From: Gammaproteobacteria bacterium
Lineage (GTDB): Bacteria > Pseudomonadota > Gammaproteobacteria > Pseudomonadales > Halieaceae
Direction of reading: 5' to 3'
NCBI GenBank assembly: GCA_024742415.1
Contig: JANSYN010000016.1
Coordinates: 28,579 to 92,578, forward strand
DNA: 64,000 nucleotides
The stretch's first letter is position 1, and every line of letters starts with the position of its first letter. Of this stretch, positions 10,938-20,723 are shown one piece after another. The position numbers and the translations under genes are program-made. Below the pieces are notes generated by a model, which saw nothing but the letters and a program-made list of their open reading frames with translations, was not told the DNA's origin and made no database searches.

Positions 10938-11687
10938 ATGAGCGACAAAGACACCACTACCTTCGGTTACAAAGAAGTCGACAAAGACGAAAAGGCCGGG
11001 CTTGTGGCCGGCGTCTTCCATTCTGTTGCCTCGCGCTATGACCTCATGAACGACCTCATGTCCGGCGGCGTGCATCGCTTGTGGAAGCGTTTCACCATCG
11101 AGCTCAGCGCCGTGCGCAAAGGGCACAGCGTGCTGGATATCGCCGGCGGGACGGGCGATCTGGCAGCACAGTTTGCTCGCCTGGTCGGGCCAGAAGGCCG
11201 TGTTGTGCTGGCCGATATCAACGACTCTATGCTGCAGGTCGGTCGCGACAAACTGATCGACAACGGCCAGCTCCAGAACATTGAATTCGTGCAGGCCGAC
11301 GCCCAGTACCTGCCGTTCCCTGACGACAGCTTTGATTGCATCACCATCGCCTTCGGCCTGCGCAACGTCACCGATAAGGACCTTGCGCTGCGCAGTATGC
11401 TGCGCGTGCTGAAGCCCGGTGGCCGCCTGCTGGTGCTGGAATTTTCCAAGCCCACCAACGAATTGCTCAGCAAGGCCTACGATGCCTACTCTTTCAATGT
11501 CATTCCACGCATCGGCAAACTCATTACCAACGACAGCGACAGCTACCAGTACCTGGCCGAATCCATCCGTGTACACCCGGATCAGGAAACGCTCAAGGAA
11601 ATGATGGAAGAGGCCGGCTTTTGCAACTGTGAGTTTCACAACATGACCGGCGGTGTCGTCGCCCTGCACAAGGGCATCAAGGCCTGA
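10938..11687 (+). CDS. ubiE: Ubiquinone/menaquinone biosynthesis C-methyltransferase UbiE
   Basis: SAM-dependent C-methylation of the quinone ring in ubiquinone (and menaquinone, where present) synthesis. The 249-residue protein carries the UbiE/COQ5 signature: [11 protein letters not shown] near residue 35, SAM motif [12 protein letters not shown], and FGLRNVTDK. The ATG at 10938 gives the standard N-terminus; the frame is open further upstream but without family similarity. It heads a ubiE-ubiJ-ubiB cluster with 1-4 bp gaps. Confidence 0.97.
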   Translation: MSDKDTTTFGYKEVDKDEKAGLVAGVFHSVASRYDLMNDLMSGGVHRLWKRFTIELSAVRKGHSVLDIAGGTGDLAAQFARLVGPEGRVVLADINDSMLQVGRDKLIDNGQLQNIEFVQADAQYLPFPDDSFDCITIAFGLRNVTDKDLALRSMLRVLKPGGRLLVLEFSKPTNELLSKAYDAYSFNVIPRIGKLITNDSDSYQYLAESIRVHPDQETLKEMMEEAGFCNCEFHNMTGGVVALHKGIKA

Positions 11688-11688
11688 T

Positions 11689-12330
11689 ATGGCGGCCAGC
11701 ATCGACCCTACCCTGCAGGCGGCGGCACTGACCGCACTCGAGGCCGCGCTCAACCGCGCCTTGCGCCTCGCGCCACGGCAGGGCGCGGAACTGGCACCGT
11801 TTGAAGACGCTGTTTTTGCGCTGCACTGCACCTCGCCCCAGGTTGACGTTTTTGTGCATCCAGGGGCAGGATCACTTCGCATTACCGGGCATCATGAGGG
11901 TCACGTCACCACCAGCATTCGCGGCAGCGCGGCGGACTTCCAGGCACTGGCCGCATCGCGTGATCCTGCCGCTACGCTGATCAACGGCAACCTCGAGCTC
12001 GATGGCGACAGCGGCCCGCTGATCGAGCTGCAAAAGGTATTGTCGACACTGGAAGTCGATTGGGAAGCGCCGTTGGTAAACACGCTCGGCGATGTTGCCG
12101 GACACCAGCTGGCGCAACTTCTGCGCCACGCCTTTGCCTGGGGGCGTGACGCCAGCAAAAGTCTGACACGCCAATTGGAAGAGTTTATTCACGAGGAGGC
12201 CAGGCTCAGCCCACCGCCTCTGGAACTGGAGGATTTCTACGCCGACGTGCGTGAATTGGGTCAGTCAGTCGAACGCTTGCAATTGAAAGCCCAGCGCCTG
12301 CGCAAGCAGATCGACAAACTGCGAGGCTAG
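11689..12330 (+). CDS. ubiJ: Ubiquinone biosynthesis accessory factor UbiJ (SCP2 domain)
   Basis: Lipid-binding accessory protein of the soluble Ubi complex that handles hydrophobic ubiquinone precursors. The 213-residue product has an SCP2-like fold in the first half and a charged, coiled-coil-like C-terminus ([20 protein letters not shown]). Sequence similarity in this family is low; the call rests on size, the SCP2-like pattern and the invariant place between ubiE and ubiB. The start codon lies one base after the ubiE stop, suggesting translational coupling. Confidence 0.9.
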   Translation: MAASIDPTLQAAALTALEAALNRALRLAPRQGAELAPFEDAVFALHCTSPQVDVFVHPGAGSLRITGHHEGHVTTSIRGSAADFQALAASRDPAATLINGNLELDGDSGPLIELQKVLSTLEVDWEAPLVNTLGDVAGHQLAQLLRHAFAWGRDASKSLTRQLEEFIHEEARLSPPPLELEDFYADVRELGQSVERLQLKAQRLRKQIDKLRG

Positions 12331-12334
12331 ACCT

Positions 12335-13975
12335 GTGTCCAGAATCCAACGCTTGTTCACCATACTGCGCGTGGTCGCTCGCTACCGGCTCGATGAGCTG
12401 GTCGACACGCAGCAACTGCAGCCTGCGGCGCGCATCGCGCTCTTTTTCCTGCCCTGGCGATGGGTAGCCGTACCGTCACTGACACGCGGCGAGCGCGTGC
12501 GCAAGGCGCTGGAGGAACTGGGCCCGGTCTTCATTAAGTTTGGGCAGATGCTGTCCACGCGTCGCGACATGCTCCCCGCAGATCTTGCCGATGAGCTGGC
12601 CCGGCTGCAGGATGCTGTACCGCCCTTTGCGCAGGACGAATCCATACGCATTATCGAGACCGCGCTGGGCCAAACCATAGGCCAGCTCTATGCCGACTTC
12701 GAAGCAAGGCCCATGGCCTCGGCATCGGTTGCACAGGTACATCGTGCAAGTTTGCACAGTGGGGAGAAAGTCGTCGTCAAGGTCGTCCGGCCCGGCATCG
12801 AAAAGGTTATCCGTGGGGATATTGCGCTCATGTTTACGCTGGCCAGGCTGGTTGAGCGCTACCTACCCGAAGGCAGGCGGCTGCGCCCGGTAGAGGTCAT
12901 TGCAGACTATGAAATCGTCATTCTCGATGAGCTGGACCTGGGCCGCGAGGCCGCCAATGCCAGCCAGCTACGTCGCAATTTTACCGACAGCACACTGGTT
13001 TATGTTCCCGCGGTGTTCTGGGACTACAGCGCCAGAAACGTACTTACCATGGAGCGTATCACCGGCATTCCCGTCACGGATGTCGAAACGCTGCGCGCCC
13101 GCGGCACCGACCTCAAGCTGTTGGGAGAGCGCGGTGTGGAGATCTTCTTTACACAGGTCTTTCGCGACAACTTCTTTCACGCCGACATGCATCCGGGCAA
13201 TATTTTCGTCGATGCCAGCGATCCCGCCAACCCCAGCTATATTGCCGTAGACTGCGCCATCGTCGGCAGTTTGTCAGAAGCCGACCAGTATTACCTGGCA
13301 AGAAACCTGCTCGCAGTTTTTCGACAGGACTACCACGAGGTTGCACAGCTGCATGTAGAGTGTGGATGGGTGCCGCCACATACGCGCATACAGGATTTTG
13401 AAGCAGCCATGCGCGCCGTTTGTGAACCGGTGTTCCAGCGGCCGATCAGTGAGATCTCTTTTGGCCAGTTGCTGGTCTACCTGTTCCAGACCGCTGCGCG
13501 TTTTGACATGGAGATACAGCCCTCCCTGGTGCTCTTGCAGAAAACCCTGCTGAATATCGAGGGCCTGGGCCGACAGCTCTACCCTGCGCTGGACCTTTGG
13601 GAAACCGCGCAGCCCTACCTCGAGAACTGGGTGCAGGAGCGCTACTCGCCACAGGCCATGTTTCACCGGCTGCAACGACAGGCGCCCTCGCTACTGGAAC
13701 AACTACCGCAACTACCGGAGCTGTTACTGGAAAACCTGAACCGTGGTGCGCTGCCCGCCCATGATTTCAACCGGGTACAAACGGCCCGGGCGCAGCGCGA
13801 GCAGCAACAGGTCGCTGAAAAAATCGGGCGTCGGCGTGTTCTGGCCACGGTGGCTGCCATCGCCGCTGTGCTGATTGCCCTGCCCGGTAGCGCGGCGCAG
13901 CTAGCAAACATCCCGCTGCTTAGCTGGGCGCTTGGCGCTGCCGCGCTTGCCCTGTATTGCACCGGCAGGCGTTGA
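12335..13975 (+). CDS. ubiB: Ubiquinone biosynthesis regulatory protein kinase-like UbiB
   Basis: Atypical kinase/ATPase of the ABC1/ADCK family needed for ubiquinone synthesis. The 546-residue protein has the KxGQ motif ([16 protein letters not shown] near residue 67), the ASVAQVH block in place of a normal P-loop, and two hydrophobic C-terminal segments (about 500-545) that anchor it in the membrane. Start codon is GTG, four bases after ubiJ. Length matches E. coli UbiB. Confidence 0.96.
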   Translation: MSRIQRLFTILRVVARYRLDELVDTQQLQPAARIALFFLPWRWVAVPSLTRGERVRKALEELGPVFIKFGQMLSTRRDMLPADLADELARLQDAVPPFAQDESIRIIETALGQTIGQLYADFEARPMASASVAQVHRASLHSGEKVVVKVVRPGIEKVIRGDIALMFTLARLVERYLPEGRRLRPVEVIADYEIVILDELDLGREAANASQLRRNFTDSTLVYVPAVFWDYSARNVLTMERITGIPVTDVETLRARGTDLKLLGERGVEIFFTQVFRDNFFHADMHPGNIFVDASDPANPSYIAVDCAIVGSLSEADQYYLARNLLAVFRQDYHEVAQLHVECGWVPPHTRIQDFEAAMRAVCEPVFQRPISEISFGQLLVYLFQTAARFDMEIQPSLVLLQKTLLNIEGLGRQLYPALDLWETAQPYLENWVQERYSPQAMFHRLQRQAPSLLEQLPQLPELLLENLNRGALPAHDFNRVQTARAQREQQQVAEKIGRRRVLATVAAIAAVLIALPGSAAQLANIPLLSWALGAAALALYCTGRR

Positions 13976-14025
13976 CGGCACACCCGGTAAGGCTGTGCCA
14001 TAATGCGGTCAGGGAATGAGGTGTT

Positions 14026-14430
14026 ATGAACGATCACAGCCAGGTGCTGGAACAACTGAACTGGAACGAGCAGGGGCTGGTGCCGGCGATTGCGCAGGAC
14101 TGGGAAACCGGCGAAGTGCTGATGCTTGCCTGGATGAACAGCCAGGCCCTTGCCCTGACAATAGAAGAAGGCCGCGCCATTTACTGGTCGCGCTCGCGTG
14201 GCAGGTTATGGCGCAAGGGCGAAGAATCGGGCAATGTGCAGCGGCTGAAGGAGCTGCGGCTGGATTGCGATGGCGACACCGTACTACTGAAAGTCGAACA
14301 AATCGGCGGTATCGCCTGTCATACAGGCAGGCGACACTGTTTTTACCGACGACTGGACAACGGCGACTGGCGCATTACCGAGAACGTGGTGAAATCACCC
14401 GAAGCACTGTACGGGGCCAAAGATGAATGA
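14026..14430 (+). CDS. hisI: Phosphoribosyl-AMP cyclohydrolase
   Basis: Third step of histidine synthesis: hydrolytic opening of the adenine ring of PR-AMP. The 134-residue protein shows LMLAWMN, the [14 protein letters not shown] block, and the metal-binding aspartates and cysteines in LDCDGD and ACHTGRRHC. It is a separate gene rather than part of a HisIE fusion. hisE overlaps its 3' end by 8 bp, so the pair is translationally coupled. As in Pseudomonas, it sits between ubiB and tatA, away from the main his cluster at 55.9-58.6 kb. Confidence 0.96.
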   Translation: MNDHSQVLEQLNWNEQGLVPAIAQDWETGEVLMLAWMNSQALALTIEEGRAIYWSRSRGRLWRKGEESGNVQRLKELRLDCDGDTVLLKVEQIGGIACHTGRRHCFYRRLDNGDWRITENVVKSPEALYGAKDE

Positions 14431-14752
14431 CGTACTGCAACAACTGGCGGCAACACTGGCGCAGCGCAAACAGGCTGACCCCGAGAGCTCCTACGTCGCC
14501 AGCCTGCACGCCCGGGGCCTGAACAAGATTCTGGAAAAGATCGGTGAGGAAGCCACGGAGGTCGTACTCGCAGCCAAGGACGCACAGAACAGCCCCAACC
14601 CGGAGGCCGTCGTGGGTGAAGTGGCAGACCTGTGGTTTCACAGCATGGTAATGCTGTCACATCTGGATATTGAGGTAGACCAGGTGCTGCAGTGTCTTGC
14701 CGGCCGTTTCGGCGTGTCCGGTATCGACGAAAAAGCAGCGCGGGAAAGCTGA
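14423..14752 (+). CDS. hisE: Phosphoribosyl-ATP pyrophosphatase
   Basis: Second step of histidine synthesis: PR-ATP to PR-AMP plus pyrophosphate. The 109-residue all-alpha MazG-like protein has the signature [14 protein letters not shown] (near residue 37) and the [13 protein letters not shown] helix with acidic metal ligands. The start codon lies inside the end of hisI. Downstream, after about 105 bp, tatABC begins. Confidence 0.96.
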   Translation: MNDVLQQLAATLAQRKQADPESSYVASLHARGLNKILEKIGEEATEVVLAAKDAQNSPNPEAVVGEVADLWFHSMVMLSHLDIEVDQVLQCLAGRFGVSGIDEKAARES

Positions 14753-14819
14753 ATCGGCAATCGCCGAAAACGTGAAGTCGCTACACGTGTTTGTAACGTG
14801 ATTTTGCTAAGCTGGCACA

Positions 14820-14833
14820 GCGTGAGCTCACGC
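14820..14833. promoter_or_regulatory. 14-bp perfect palindrome upstream of tatA
   Basis: GCGTGAGCTCACGC reads identically on both strands and lies 24 bp before the tatA start codon. It may be an operator for an unknown regulator of tatABC; no T-run follows it, so it is not a simple terminator of hisE. Confidence 0.35.
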
Positions 14834-14857
14834 AAAATTTGAATTGAGGTAAGGGTT

Positions 14858-15073
14858 ATGGGAATCGGTGGAATAAGCATCTGGCAGCTGTTGATCATAC
14901 TGGCCATTGTTATCATGCTGTTTGGCACCAAACGCCTGCGCACGCTGGGGTCTGACCTGGGCAGCGCGGTCAAGGGTTTCCGCAAGAGCATGACGGACGA
15001 CGAAGCCGCTGCTGCCAACTCCGAGCAGCCCGCTGCTGATGAAGAGACGGACGCCAACAAAGAGAAACAGTGA
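14858..15073 (+). CDS. tatA: Sec-independent translocase subunit TatA
   Basis: Forms the size-adjustable channel of the twin-arginine pathway. The 71-residue protein has the short N-terminal membrane helix (about residues 6-22), the FGTKRL hinge and an amphipathic helix ([14 protein letters not shown]), followed by an acidic tail. Preceded by GAGGTAAGG as ribosome-binding site. First gene of tatABC. Confidence 0.96.
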   Translation: MGIGGISIWQLLIILAIVIMLFGTKRLRTLGSDLGSAVKGFRKSMTDDEAAAANSEQPAADEETDANKEKQ

Positions 15074-15088
15074 CCGGGATTCACCTAG

Positions 15089-15532
15089 ATGTTCGATATC
15101 GGTTTTGCCGAGCTGGTCATTATTGGCGTCGTTGCGCTCCTGGTTATTGGCCCGGAGCGCCTGCCCTCGACCATTCGAACAGCCAGCCTCTACCTTAACC
15201 GCATCCGCCGCGGTTTCAACGAGATCAAACAGGAAGTTCAACAGGAACTGCACAACGATGCCGTGATGCGCGACCTGCGCGATACCGGCGAGCAGCTCAA
15301 GCAGGAAACCCAGGCCCTCGGCCGTGAACTGTCCAGCGGCGCAGGCGCCCTGAATAACCCGGTGGGGCCAGCCGGCGCCGGCACCCCTGTGCCGGATACT
15401 GCGGCGGAGACTGCGCAGGACGCGGCTCAATCTGCACCTGCTGATACCGCGCACAACGGCCAGGCCGATACCACTGGCGGATCAACGTCTCACGCCACTT
15501 CCGACGCGTCAGGCAGGAAAATCCCTGAATGA
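15089..15532 (+). CDS. tatB: Sec-independent translocase subunit TatB
   Basis: Part of the TatBC receptor that binds twin-arginine signal peptides. The 147-residue protein starts [13 protein letters not shown] with one membrane helix, the GPERLP hinge and an amphipathic helix ([16 protein letters not shown]). The C-terminal half is a low-complexity Ala/Gly/Pro/Thr-rich tail, as usual for TatB. Its last four bases overlap tatC. Confidence 0.96.
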   Translation: MFDIGFAELVIIGVVALLVIGPERLPSTIRTASLYLNRIRRGFNEIKQEVQQELHNDAVMRDLRDTGEQLKQETQALGRELSSGAGALNNPVGPAGAGTPVPDTAAETAQDAAQSAPADTAHNGQADTTGGSTSHATSDASGRKIPE

Positions 15533-16278
15533 GCGACGAGCCCGACAGCACAGATCAACCGATGCCACTGGTGGCACACCTCACCGAACTGCGCGATAAA
15601 CTGCTACGCGCACTTCTGGCCGTACTGATTCTCTTTATCTGCCTGTTCCCTTTTGCCAACGATATCTATGCGATCGTCTCGGAACCACTGCGCGCGATTC
15701 TGCCCGAGGGCGCCAGCATGATCGCAACGGAAGTCGCCTCGCCGTTCTTTACACCCTTCAAACTGACCATGTTCGTCGCCCTGTTCCTGGCAATGCCGTA
15801 TGTGTTGTACCAGGCCTGGGGGTTCATCGCACCGGGCATGTACAAGCACGAGAAACGCCTGGCTGTGCCGCTGCTGGTATCGAGCGTGTTGCTGTTCTAT
15901 GCCGGCGCGGCATTCGCCTACTTCGTGGTGTTCCCGCTGATCTTCGCTTTCTTCACCAGCGTTGCGCCCGCCGACATCACCATCATGACAGACATCAACA
16001 GCTACCTGAATTTTGTGTTGAAGCTGTTCTTTGCCTTCGGGCTGGCCTTTGAAATCCCCATTGCCGCCATCCTGCTGATCTGGGCGGGCATCACAACACC
16101 CGAGGCCCTGGCGGCCAAGCGTCCCTACATTATTGTGGGCTGTTTTGTGTTTGGCATGTTGCTGACGCCGCCGGATATTATTTCCCAATCGCTGCTGGCC
16201 ATACCCATGTGGCTCCTGTTTGAAATCGGCGTGTTTTTTGCCAAGGTCATGCGCGATCGCTCGGCGCGTTCCGGCTAG
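15529..16278 (+). CDS. tatC: Sec-independent translocase subunit TatC
   Basis: Polytopic core of the Tat translocase and primary docking site for twin-arginine signal peptides. The 249-residue protein has the N-terminal block [16 protein letters not shown] and six predicted membrane helices, with the conserved [17 protein letters not shown] loop and the [14 protein letters not shown] region near the C-terminus. ATGA overlap with tatB. It converges on an SDR gene 15 bp downstream. Confidence 0.97.
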   Translation: MSDEPDSTDQPMPLVAHLTELRDKLLRALLAVLILFICLFPFANDIYAIVSEPLRAILPEGASMIATEVASPFFTPFKLTMFVALFLAMPYVLYQAWGFIAPGMYKHEKRLAVPLLVSSVLLFYAGAAFAYFVVFPLIFAFFTSVAPADITIMTDINSYLNFVLKLFFAFGLAFEIPIAAILLIWAGITTPEALAAKRPYIIVGCFVFGMLLTPPDIISQSLLAIPMWLLFEIGVFFAKVMRDRSARSG

Positions 16279-16293
16279 GGCCCGGCACAAACC

Positions 16294-17052
16294 CTAGCGT
16301 TTCGCCATCAGCCCGCCGTCTGCCACCAGGGTAATGCCGGTGGTAAAGCTTTCGGTCGCCAGGTAAAACACCGGGTTGAGGATTTCTTCGGACTCGGCCA
16401 CGCGCGGTATCAGAGCCGCATTTACCATGCCCTCGGCATAGCCGGGTATCGTCTCCATGGCGCTGTCGGTAAGGTCAGAGTGATAGCTGCCCGGAGCCAG
16501 CGCATTGACCCTGATGTTCAATGGCGCCCACTCCTGTGCCATCACTTCAGTAAGGGCTTTGAGGCCCGCCTTGGTCGCCGCGTAGACGCCGGAGTAGGCC
16601 GGGGTTGTCAGCGCCGCAACAGACAGAATATTGATGATACAGCCGCCGCCATGCTCACCCATGCGCGGTGCCAGGCGCGCAGCGAGATACCAGGGGCCGC
16701 GCAGGTTCACCTGCACCATTTTATCGAAGGCGCCCGGATCAATGTCTGACAGCGGGCCAAAGGCGATATTGGTTCCGGCATTATTAAGCAGGATATCCAG
16801 GCGACCAAAGCGGGCATACACAGCCTCGATCAGCGCATCCAGGTCGTCGATACTCCCCGTATTGGCGGCAAACGGCATCGCGGTGCCACCGGCTTGCGCT
16901 ATGTCGGCCACCAGCGCCTCGCAGCTGGCCAGTTTGCGGCTGCAAACAACAACACTGGCGCCTTCTGCGGCAAAGCCCTTTGACATCGCCGCACCAAGCC
17001 CCCGGCTGCCGCCGGTAACCAGCACTACCTTGTCGCTAAATCGCGTTCCCAT
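16294..17052 (-). CDS. SDR family oxidoreductase
   Basis: Classical short-chain dehydrogenase/reductase, 252 residues. Visible features are the cofactor motif TGGSRGLG (near residue 14), the NNAG motif, the catalytic serine in NILSV, the YAATK pair (YSGVYAATK, Tyr/Lys) and the C-terminal LVADGG segment. Charged residues after beta-strand 2 (CSRK) suggest NADP(H) over NAD(H), by family rule. The substrate cannot be named. The ATG at 17052 was chosen because the dehydrogenase fold begins right after it; 30 further open codons upstream lack similarity. Confidence 0.88.
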   Translation of the reverse strand: MGTRFSDKVVLVTGGSRGLGAAMSKGFAAEGASVVVCSRKLASCEALVADIAQAGGTAMPFAANTGSIDDLDALIEAVYARFGRLDILLNNAGTNIAFGPLSDIDPGAFDKMVQVNLRGPWYLAARLAPRMGEHGGGCIINILSVAALTTPAYSGVYAATKAGLKALTEVMAQEWAPLNIRVNALAPGSYHSDLTDSAMETIPGYAEGMVNAALIPRVAESEEILNPVFYLATESFTTGITLVADGGLMAKR

Positions 17053-17236
17053 TGGGCCTGTACCCCTCCTCTGTCTGGCTGCTAACATGCACGTCCGCGC
17101 TAAACTAGCATGAACACGCCGATTCGCCACCCGCAACGCCAATGAAGCCTCTATTGGTCAACTCTGTTGAGCTACACAGAGCAACCCGGCGCTATGCGAT
17201 GCAACAAGGTACCAATACCCAGGGGAGTGACCACGC

Positions 17237-19075
17237 TTGACGTTGGAAGGCAAAAACAAAAGGGGCCTTGGTTCACTCAGGCCAGTGCTGGCTTACCTTG
17301 CGAACTACAAGACAAAACTGGCAGGAGCCAGCCTTGCACTGATATTTACCGCCGCGGCAACGCTGTCACTGGGTCGCGGACTGCAGGTGCTGATTGACCA
17401 GGGGTTTGGTGGCGGCACCACCGAGGACTTGCAGTCTGCCATCCTCCTGCTGATTGCCATCGCCGCAGCCATCGCCGTGGGCACCTTCGTGCGCTTCTAC
17501 CTGGTGTCATGGCTTGGCGAGCGAGTCAGCGCTGATATTCGCAAAGCGGTTTTTGACAATCTGGTCAGCCTCAACCCGGGGTTTTTCGAAACCAACCGCA
17601 GCGGCGAGATCATGTCCCGACTCACAGCGGATACCACCCTGCTGCAAACGATCATCGGCTCTTCGTTCAGCATGGCGTTGCGCTCCAGCCTCACAACGAT
17701 CGGGGCGCTGGTGATGATGTTCGTGACCAATCTCAAACTGAGCATGATCATCGCCGCCGGCGTTCCCCTGATCCTGCTGCCCATCATTATTTTTGGTCGG
17801 CGCGTGCGCAAACTGTCCAACCAGAGCCAGGACAGCATCGCCAGCGTGGGCAGCTATGCCGGTGAAGTGATACAGCATATTCGGGTTGTGCAGAGCTACA
17901 ATCGCGAGCCCTTTGAAATCGATGCCTTCAATAAAGAAGTGGAGCGCGCCTTCGGCATTGCGCGCCATCGCATCCGCCAGCGCTCCTTCCTGATTTGCGG
18001 TGCGATCCTGCTGCTGTTCGTCGGTATGTCAGGCATGCTCTGGACGGGCGGGCAAGACGTCATCACCGGCAAAATGACCGGCGGCGAACTCGGCGCATTT
18101 GTGTTCTACGCAATCATGGTCGGCTCGGGCTTTGCGACGATCTCCGAGGTATGGGGCGACCTGCTGCGCGCGGCCGGCGCCGCCGATCGCCTGATTGAAC
18201 TTATCGACACACAGAGCCTGATCCAGAGCCCGCCCGCCTCACGCCCCGTAGAGCCTGTGGACCATGCACAACTGGGCGTAGAACATCTCACCTTTTACTA
18301 TCCCACGCGTCCAAAACAGGCTGCCTTGCAGGATTTTTGCCTGGAGATCCCGGCGGGCAAAAGCCTGGCGCTCGTGGGGCCATCCGGCGCCGGCAAATCT
18401 ACAGTGTTTGAACTGTTGCTGCGTTTTTATGATCCGCAGCAGGGTGGCATTCGCCTGAACGGCATCGATATCCGCGACATGACACTCAGGGACCTGCGCG
18501 AGAACATCGCCCTGGTGCCGCAGCAACCGGCGCTGTTCACCGGTGACGTGCGCTACAACATCGCCTACGGCAAACTTGACGCCACTGATGCCGAAGTTGA
18601 AGCGGCCGCTCGCGCCGCCTATGCACACGAGTTTATCAGCGCATTGCCTCACGGCTATAACAGCCACCTGGGGGATCAGGGCGTGCGGCTCTCGGGCGGT
18701 CAGCGCCAGCGGATCGCTATCGCCCGGGCAATACTGAATGATCCAAAAATCCTGCTACTCGACGAGGCCACCAGCGCACTGGACACCGAGAGTGAGCACC
18801 AGGTACAACTGGCCCTGCAAAAACTCATGCACAACAGAACGACGGTGATTATTGCGCATCGGCTGTCGACTATTCTGCACGCCGACAAGATCGCAGTACT
18901 CGATCATGGCCGGGTCATCGCCATGGGAAGTCATGAACAACTGCTGGAGGAATGCCCACTGTATGCGCGGCTGGCCAAACTGCAGTTCCGCGAGGCCAGG
19001 GCCGGCGACGCTGACCGCGCTAACGAGCGGCCCGTTTCTGCAGAAAGCGGATCTGATCCATTCGCGATCGATTGA
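17237..19075 (+). CDS. MsbA-like ABC exporter, fused permease/ATPase
   Basis: A 612-residue half-transporter: six membrane helices (about residues 25-320) joined to an ATP-binding domain with Walker A GPSGAGKST, signature LSGGQRQR, Walker B ILLLDEATSALD and H-loop IIAHRLST. It resembles the subfamily of MsbA/multidrug exporters common in proteobacteria; the exported substrate is unknown, with lipids and hydrophobic toxins as family precedents. The start is a TTG preceded by AGGGGAG at good spacing. Its last 56 bp overlap the end of the convergent hemerythrin gene. Confidence 0.88.
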   Translation: MTLEGKNKRGLGSLRPVLAYLANYKTKLAGASLALIFTAAATLSLGRGLQVLIDQGFGGGTTEDLQSAILLLIAIAAAIAVGTFVRFYLVSWLGERVSADIRKAVFDNLVSLNPGFFETNRSGEIMSRLTADTTLLQTIIGSSFSMALRSSLTTIGALVMMFVTNLKLSMIIAAGVPLILLPIIIFGRRVRKLSNQSQDSIASVGSYAGEVIQHIRVVQSYNREPFEIDAFNKEVERAFGIARHRIRQRSFLICGAILLLFVGMSGMLWTGGQDVITGKMTGGELGAFVFYAIMVGSGFATISEVWGDLLRAAGAADRLIELIDTQSLIQSPPASRPVEPVDHAQLGVEHLTFYYPTRPKQAALQDFCLEIPAGKSLALVGPSGAGKSTVFELLLRFYDPQQGGIRLNGIDIRDMTLRDLRENIALVPQQPALFTGDVRYNIAYGKLDATDAEVEAAARAAYAHEFISALPHGYNSHLGDQGVRLSGGQRQRIAIARAILNDPKILLLDEATSALDTESEHQVQLALQKLMHNRTTVIIAHRLSTILHADKIAVLDHGRVIAMGSHEQLLEECPLYARLAKLQFREARAGDADRANERPVSAESGSDPFAID

Positions 19076-20123
19076 TCTTGGCAAGGTCCTGAACGACCTC
19101 GCGGGAAATGGCTGCAACCTCGCCCAGCAGGCTCAGCGTCAGTTTCGTGTTGTTGGCGGTCACACGCAGTGGTGAACTCAGCGGGTCGTCCAGCACAATA
19201 TCGATACCCTCGTCGAAACTGCGCTTGAGATGCTCGCCCGCACTGTGGCGTGAAGCATCAAAGGCCATGCCCATGACTTCCAACGTCTCCATAAAGGCAT
19301 CGAGGCCTATCCATTCGGTGACTACCTGTCGCTCGGCCGAGCGACGCAGGCTGCGACGCACCTTTCTCGCCATGTTTCTGTACTCGCGCTGCACCACGGG
19401 CCCGAACAAAGGCCGTGACACTGGCTCCAGCGCGTCTTCGCCCTCAAGTTCACGCCAGTCCTGTGCGGTGAGTACTTCGGCGATGTGTGGAAAGACGACC
19501 TCTTCCTCGAGTTTCATGTGCTCATAAATGTGCGCAATATAAACGCGGCTATTGTCGATCATGGCCTCGCCCGGCAGTTCCCCTACCCGCCACTGGATGA
19601 TCATCTCAAGTAGCTCGCGGCCATGCCGTGCTGTGTTGTCATGGTCGCGCTGTAGCGTGTCGACCTCATCAGCTGCGGATGCATCCAGCTCGGCGACACG
19701 CCCGTAGATGAGGTCTTCGCGTGGATGGTGAAAGCGATCGGGCCATGTCACCATGTAGTCCATAATTTCGTAGATCAGGTGCGGGTCAACCAGTTCACCG
19801 CGTGCAATCAGCTCGAGCTGTTCGGAAAAAACCTGCATGACCGAGGCCATCTGCCGGTGTTCTATACGTAGGGTGCGAATCAGGGCAGGCTCCTTGCCGG
19901 ATTTTCGCGCCTTGCGCTCCCACATTTTAAGATCGCTATAGCCGCCATCGGCAGCAGCGCTGGAGCCCGCGGCCTTGCCGGTGCCCGCGGCACGCTTTGG
20001 CTTCGCAGCGCTTTTTTTGGTCGGGCCTGCCTTTTTCTGTGCCGTTGCACGTTTGCGCGCGGTCTTTTTGGCGGGGGTCGCGCGCTTGCTGGCTTTTTTC
20101 TTTGCGGGCACTTTGGCAGGCAT
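19020..20123 (-). CDS. Hemerythrin-domain protein with lysine/alanine-rich histone H1-like tail
   Basis: A 367-residue protein. Residues 1-60 are almost entirely Lys, Ala, Arg, Pro and Thr in PAKK/KRAT-type repeats, like histone H1-like tails that bind DNA. A hemerythrin HHE cation-binding domain follows at about 80-215: H89, H132/H133 with E136 (HHPRED), H161, and H198-H202-E206 are placed as in di-iron hemerythrins. The last 150 residues, rich in Arg and hydrophobics, are unassigned. Hemerythrins bind O2 or sense O2/NO or iron; attachment to a basic tail suggests nucleic-acid association, which is inference. The 3' end overlaps the ABC exporter gene by 56 bp. Confidence 0.82.
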   Translation of the reverse strand: MPAKVPAKKKASKRATPAKKTARKRATAQKKAGPTKKSAAKPKRAAGTGKAAGSSAAADGGYSDLKMWERKARKSGKEPALIRTLRIEHRQMASVMQVFSEQLELIARGELVDPHLIYEIMDYMVTWPDRFHHPREDLIYGRVAELDASAADEVDTLQRDHDNTARHGRELLEMIIQWRVGELPGEAMIDNSRVYIAHIYEHMKLEEEVVFPHIAEVLTAQDWRELEGEDALEPVSRPLFGPVVQREYRNMARKVRRSLRRSAERQVVTEWIGLDAFMETLEVMGMAFDASRHSAGEHLKRSFDEGIDIVLDDPLSSPLRVTANNTKLTLSLLGEVAAISREVVQDLAKINRSRMDQIRFLQKRAAR

Positions 20124-20270
20124 TGCAAAAACTCCGGAAAACTGGATGCGGATGGGCTTGTGTCAGTCTAGGACAGTAGAGCAGGTTTTCCACCGCGGCA
20201 TTGATCTTGCTCAGTATTGCGACGATTTACACGGGCGTGCGCGGCCTGGCTGACGACACAATCGGCTCGC

Positions 20271-20723
20271 CTATGGCGCGTCCAGCACGGCAGGACCATA
20301 GCCGTCCGCGAATGCTGCAGGCAGGCGACGCGGCTTGCCGGTGCTAAGTTCAATGCAGGCGAAGCGCATGGCCGCGCGCAGAAGCGTCACGCCGTCGGCG
20401 ACGCGGATGACCTGGAAGCGGCGGTTCATGGTGAGCTTGCCGTCCCAGTCGACGATCCAGGTGGCAGCTACCACCGCGTCGCCCTCACGCGAGGCGTGCA
20501 GATAGTCAAATTCACTGCGCGTTATTGCCATCGCACGGTCGAGCTCCTGATACACAGCCAGATCCAGGCCCAATGCGACCGAGTGCGACCACGCCACCTG
20601 CTCACACCATTTCACGTACACCGTATTGTTGGTGTGCTCAAGCCCATCGATATCACCGGCTTGCACGACAAAACGCTGCGTGTGCGGCTGCGGATAATCC
20701 CAGAGTGCGGCGAGGTCTTTCAC
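20271..20723 (-). CDS. Acyl-CoA thioesterase, hotdog fold (4HBT type)
   Basis: A 150-residue single hotdog domain of the 4-hydroxybenzoyl-CoA thioesterase/YbgC class. The segment GDIDGLEHTNNTVYVKWCEQ fits the family's D-x-x-x-H-x-N-N-x-x-Y active-site pattern, with Asp as the likely catalytic residue. The substrate is probably an acyl-CoA but is not determinable. The start is GTG and overlaps the nhaC stop codon by four bases, so it was probably translated with nhaC. Confidence 0.85.
   Translation of the reverse strand: MKDLAALWDYPQPHTQRFVVQAGDIDGLEHTNNTVYVKWCEQVAWSHSVALGLDLAVYQELDRAMAITRSEFDYLHASREGDAVVAATWIVDWDGKLTMNRRFQVIRVADGVTLLRAAMRFACIELSTGKPRRLPAAFADGYGPAVLDAP

Noticed and set aside
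10911..11882. 323-codon open frame antisense to ubiE/ubiJ
   Set aside because: Shadow of two well-supported genes; no conserved motif.
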